Below, in pieces: positions 60,793-64,000 of a stretch of DNA of 64,000 nt. The stretch comes from Burkholderiales bacterium (GTDB lineage Bacteria; Pseudomonadota; Gammaproteobacteria; Burkholderiales; Burkholderiaceae_C). The notes under the pieces were generated by a model. It was not told the DNA's origin and searched no databases. It worked only from the letters and a program-made list of their open reading frames with translations. Location: positions 1-64,000 of the forward strand of contig CANFXR010000002.1 in the NCBI GenBank assembly GCA_947451035.1, written 5' to 3'. Each line of letters opens with the position of its first letter. The first letter of the stretch is position 1. The position numbers and the translations under genes are program-made.

Positions 60793-62130
60793 GTGAAGAT
60801 CGTCCTGGTGAGCATGAATTTCAGTCCGGAGCTGACAGGTGTCGGCAAGTATTCGGGCGAAATGGCCGAGGGTCTGGTCTCGCGTGGCCACGAGGTCTCG
60901 GTGGTGTGCGCACCGCCTTACTACCCGTCGTGGACGGTCTCGAAGGGCTACTCGGCCTCGGCTTACTCCATCGAGCAGCCGATGCCCGGCCTCACGGTGT
61001 ACCGCTGCCCGGTGTGGATCCCCAAGCGCCTGAGCGGCCTCAAGCGGCTGGTGCACCTGGCCAGCTTCGCGCTGAGCAGCGCGTGGATGGTGCTCAAGCT
61101 CGTGGGCTGGCAGCCGCAAGTCGTGTTCGTGGTGGCGCCGGCGCTGTTTTGCGCGCCTGCAGCCTGGCTGGCCGCTCGCTTGTCGGGCGCGCGGGCCTGG
61201 TTGCACATTCAGGATTTCGAAGTCGATGCCGCGTTCGAGCTCGGTTTGCTCAAGCAGCCGTGGATGCGCCGGTTGGCGCGCTTCGGCGAGCGCACCCTGA
61301 TGCGCCGCTTTGATTCGGTGTCCACCATCTCGAGCCGCATGATGCGGCTGCTTGGCACCAAGGGCGTGGCCCTGCAAAAGACCGAACTGCTGCCCAACTG
61401 GATCGACGTGTCGTGCGTCCACGCCACGCCCGATTCGGCGCGGCTGCGCCAGTCGCTGTCCATCGAGCCTGCGCAGGTGGTGTGTCTGTTCTCGGGCACG
61501 CTCAACCGCAAGCCGGGCCTCGAGGTGCTCATTGAAGCTGCCCGCCAACTGGCGCACGACCCGCGCGTGGTGATCGTCATCTGCGGCAACGGCGAAATGC
61601 GCGCGCCGCTCGAAGCCCTGGCCGCCGGCCTGGGCAATGTCCGCTTCATGGATCTGTTGCCCGCCGCGCAGCTCAACGCGCTGCTCAACATGGCCGACAT
61701 CCACCTGCTGCCGCAACTGCGTGGCGCGGCCGATCTGGTGATGCCTTCCAAGCTGGTGGGCATGCTCGCCAGCGGGCGCCCGGTGATCGCCGCCGGCATG
61801 CCCGGCTCCGAAATGGCCACCGTGGTCACGGGCTGCGGTCTGGTGATCGAACCTGAATGCGCCGACATCTTTGCGCAGGCCATCGTCACGCTGGCCGACG
61901 ACCCCCAGCGCCGCGACCGGCTGGGTGCTGCGGGCCGGCAGTACGCCGAGCGTTCGCTCGATTCGCACGCGATCTTCAACCGGCTCGACCAGCGGCTCGA
62001 GGCCCTGTGCAACCCGTATCACACGCCGGCCGCACCGGTGTCCGGCGTTCGCCTGGCGCGCGCGGTGATGAACTCGATCGAGCCTGTGGCGATCGAACCG
62101 GTGGAACGCGAGATCGATCGAGCCCAATAA
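60793..62130 (+). CDS. wcaI: WcaI-like glycosyltransferase
   Basis: MKIVLVSMNFSPELTGVGKYSGEMAEGLVSRGHEVSVVCAPPYYPSWTVSKGYSASAYSIEQPMPGLTVYRCPVWIPKRLSGLKRLVHLASFALSS. Confidence 0.92.
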   Translation: MKIVLVSMNFSPELTGVGKYSGEMAEGLVSRGHEVSVVCAPPYYPSWTVSKGYSASAYSIEQPMPGLTVYRCPVWIPKRLSGLKRLVHLASFALSSAWMVLKLVGWQPQVVFVVAPALFCAPAAWLAARLSGARAWLHIQDFEVDAAFELGLLKQPWMRRLARFGERTLMRRFDSVSTISSRMMRLLGTKGVALQKTELLPNWIDVSCVHATPDSARLRQSLSIEPAQVVCLFSGTLNRKPGLEVLIEAARQLAHDPRVVIVICGNGEMRAPLEALAAGLGNVRFMDLLPAAQLNALLNMADIHLLPQLRGAADLVMPSKLVGMLASGRPVIAAGMPGSEMATVVTGCGLVIEPECADIFAQAIVTLADDPQRRDRLGAAGRQYAERSLDSHAIFNRLDQRLEALCNPYHTPAAPVSGVRLARAVMNSIEPVAIEPVEREIDRAQ

Positions 62131-62259
62131 GGATTGGGGGCGTGGGCGTCTCGCGGCGCACGCGGCGCCGGAGCGTTCCGGGGTGAGGCGCGCTTCACGA
62201 CGGCGTCACATTGGGTGGGCAGACTGCGGCATCCTTGAACGCTTGAGAGTCGAGTCACC

Positions 62260-62676
62260 ATGTCCCTTTTACGCCTGCGTCGCGGCTTCACGCTGCTCGA
62301 GTTGCTGGTGGTCATGGTCATCATCGGATTGCTCGCCGCTTACGTCGGCCCCAAGTACTTCTCGCAAGTCGGCAAGTCCGAGGTCAAGACCGCCCGCGCG
62401 CAGATCGTCGGCTTCGAAAAAGCGTTGCAGCAATACCGCCTCGACGTGGGCAGCCTGCCCACCACCGAGCAGGGCTTGCAGGCCTTGATGACCAAGCCGG
62501 CCAACGTCGCCAAGTGGGACGGCCCCTACCTGGAAAAGGCGCTGCCCGCCGACCCGTGGGGCCACCCTTACGTGTACGTGGCGCCCGGCGAGCACAGCGA
62601 ATTCGACATCAGCTCGACCGGCCGTGACGGCCGTCCCGGCGGCGACGGGCTCGACGCCGACGTCACCAACTGGTAA
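62260..62676 (+). CDS. gspG: Type II secretion major pseudopilin GspG
   Basis: RRGFTLLELLVVMVIIGLLAAYVGPKYFSQVGKSEVKTARAQIVGFEKALQQYRLDVGSLPTTEQGLQALMTKP...GPYLEKALPADPWGHPYVYVAPGEHSEFDISSTGRDG. Confidence 0.95.
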   Translation: MSLLRLRRGFTLLELLVVMVIIGLLAAYVGPKYFSQVGKSEVKTARAQIVGFEKALQQYRLDVGSLPTTEQGLQALMTKPANVAKWDGPYLEKALPADPWGHPYVYVAPGEHSEFDISSTGRDGRPGGDGLDADVTNW

Positions 62677-62700
62677 CGCCCGCGGCATCGCGGCAACCCC

Positions 62701-63885
62701 ATGCAGTACGCCGTCAGGGCCATCCACCGGATGCAGTCGGTCTCGATCACCATCGAGGCCAGTGATGGCGTGGCCGCGCGCCGGCAGGCCGAAGCGCAAG
62801 GCTATGCGGTGCTCGCCGTGCAGCCGGCGCGCTCAGGGCGCTCGATGTTTGCCCGCTCGCCGGTGTTCCCGCTGCTGCACTTCAACCAGAGCCTGCTGAT
62901 CCTGCTCAAAGCCGGCTTGTCGGTGGTCGAGGCCATCGAGACCCTGGCCGACCGCGAAACCCGACCCGACGCCAAGCAGGTGCTGACCCGGCTGCATGAG
63001 CAGCTGCGCGAGGGCATCTCGTTTTCGGCCGCGCTCGAAGCCCAGCCGGCGGTGTTTCCGCCGCTGTACGTGGCCAGCGTGCGCGCCAACGAGCGCACCG
63101 GCGCGCTGACCGAGGCCATCGAGCGATTCATCGTCTACCGCTCGCAGTCCGACCAGATGCGCAAGCGCATCGTCGGCGCGGCCATCTACCCGGCCATGAT
63201 CCTGGGCGTGGGCACGCTGGTGATCGCGTTCTTGCTGCTCTACGTGGTGCCGCGCTTCAGCCAGGTGTTTCAGGACATGGGCGAGCGCATCCCGCTGATG
63301 TCGCGCTTGCTTTTGCAGTGGGGCCAGTTCGCGCATGCGCACGGCTTGGAACTGGTCGGCGGTGGCGTGCTGCTGCTGGGCGGTGTGGGCTACGCGCTCA
63401 CGCGAGCGTCGGTGCAGCTGGCCATCGGCCGCCAGATCCAGCGCATTCCGCACATCGGCGAGGTGGTGCGCGTGTACCAGCTCGCGCGCTTTTACCGCGC
63501 GCTGGGCATGCTGCAGCAAGCGGGCATCCCCATCGTGACCGCGCTCGACATGGTGGTCGGTCTGCTGCCGATCTCGCTGCACCCGGCGCTGGCCGCGGCA
63601 CGGCGCGACATCGGCGAGGGCCGCTCGATCTCGGCAGCTTTCGAGACGCACGGCCTGACCACCGCGGTGTCGCTGCGCTTGCTGCGCGTGGCCGAGAAAA
63701 CCGGCCAGATGGGCGAGATGCTCGAGCGCACCGCCGGCTTTCACGAAGAAGACATTTCGCAGTCCATCGAGTGGTTCATCCGGCTGTTCGAGCCGCTGCT
63801 GATGATCGTCATGGGCGTGGTGATCGGCGTGGTCGTGCTGCTGATGTACGCACCGATCTTCGAACTCGCAGGCAGCATCCAGTGA
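62701..63885 (+). CDS. gspF: Type II secretion inner-membrane platform protein GspF
   Basis: 394 aa; LHFNQSLLILLKAGLSVVEAIETLADRE...FSAALEAQPAVFPPLYVASVRANERTGALTEAIERFIVYR...FEPLLMIVMGVVIGVVVLLMYAPIFELAGSIQ. Confidence 0.93.
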   Translation: MQYAVRAIHRMQSVSITIEASDGVAARRQAEAQGYAVLAVQPARSGRSMFARSPVFPLLHFNQSLLILLKAGLSVVEAIETLADRETRPDAKQVLTRLHEQLREGISFSAALEAQPAVFPPLYVASVRANERTGALTEAIERFIVYRSQSDQMRKRIVGAAIYPAMILGVGTLVIAFLLLYVVPRFSQVFQDMGERIPLMSRLLLQWGQFAHAHGLELVGGGVLLLGGVGYALTRASVQLAIGRQIQRIPHIGEVVRVYQLARFYRALGMLQQAGIPIVTALDMVVGLLPISLHPALAAARRDIGEGRSISAAFETHGLTTAVSLRLLRVAEKTGQMGEMLERTAGFHEEDISQSIEWFIRLFEPLLMIVMGVVIGVVVLLMYAPIFELAGSIQ

Positions 63886-64000
63886 ACACGGTCAACGAAT
63901 CCTTGTTGCACGACGAGGCGCTCATCGTCAGGCTCACGCCCGATGTGGTGCGCGCGGCGCGCCAGCGCGCCTCGAGCGAGCAGCGCAGCGTGAGCGCGGT
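63882..64000 (+). CDS. gspE: Start of a downstream gene, probably GspE ATPase (truncated by window end)
   Basis: GTG overlapping gspF stop: VNTVNESLLHDEALIVRLTPDVVRAARQRASSEQRSVSA...; identity inferred mainly from T2SS gene order. Confidence 0.5.
   Translation, partial: MNTVNESLLHDEALIVRLTPDVVRAARQRASSEQRSVSA

Overview
High-GC window from a purple phototrophic bacterium, most likely a betaproteobacterium of the Burkholderiales (Rubrivivax/Rhodoferax-like; inferred from gene content). Three blocks are visible. (1) About 1-19.5 kb: one end of a photosynthesis gene cluster. Order: bchH (3'-truncated by the window edge), bchB, bchN, bchF on minus; ppaA/aerR-like, ppsR, crtA, crtD, crtC on plus; crtB, crtI on minus; bchG, a PucC-like BCD-family transporter, bchP and a small membrane protein on plus; then a HiPIP gene on minus. 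PpsR/CrtJ-type TGT-N12-ACA boxes lie in two intergenic regions. (2) About 19.6-30.6 kb: housekeeping genes (phaR, rimO, a Cys/Met PLP lyase, an acyltransferase, smpB, ratA, rnfH, a DUF4124-like gene, guaB, an MFS transporter, guaA). (3) About 30.7-62.1 kb: an exopolysaccharide/exosortase locus. It has an EpsI-fused exosortase (XrtD-like), a VPLPA-type and a VPEP-type PEP-CTERM protein, a PrsT-like TPR lipoprotein, fcl, gmd, a UXS-like decarboxylase, a Wzx/Wzy/glycosyltransferase run, an SGNH hydrolase plus acyltransferases, and two large secreted beta-propeller paralogs about 10 kb apart. Type II secretion genes (gspG, gspF, start of gspE) end the window. The most interesting signals are: the propeller paralog pair bracketing the exosortase genes; a recurrent oriented CTAGTCCGAATGGGCCA-like motif 70-155 nt upstream of several EPS/PEP-CTERM genes; a coupled 29-codon micro-ORF; a remnant of a sugar epimerase; and a duplicated hairpin that overlaps the 3' end of smpB. 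No rRNA, tRNA, CRISPR array or transposase was recognised.
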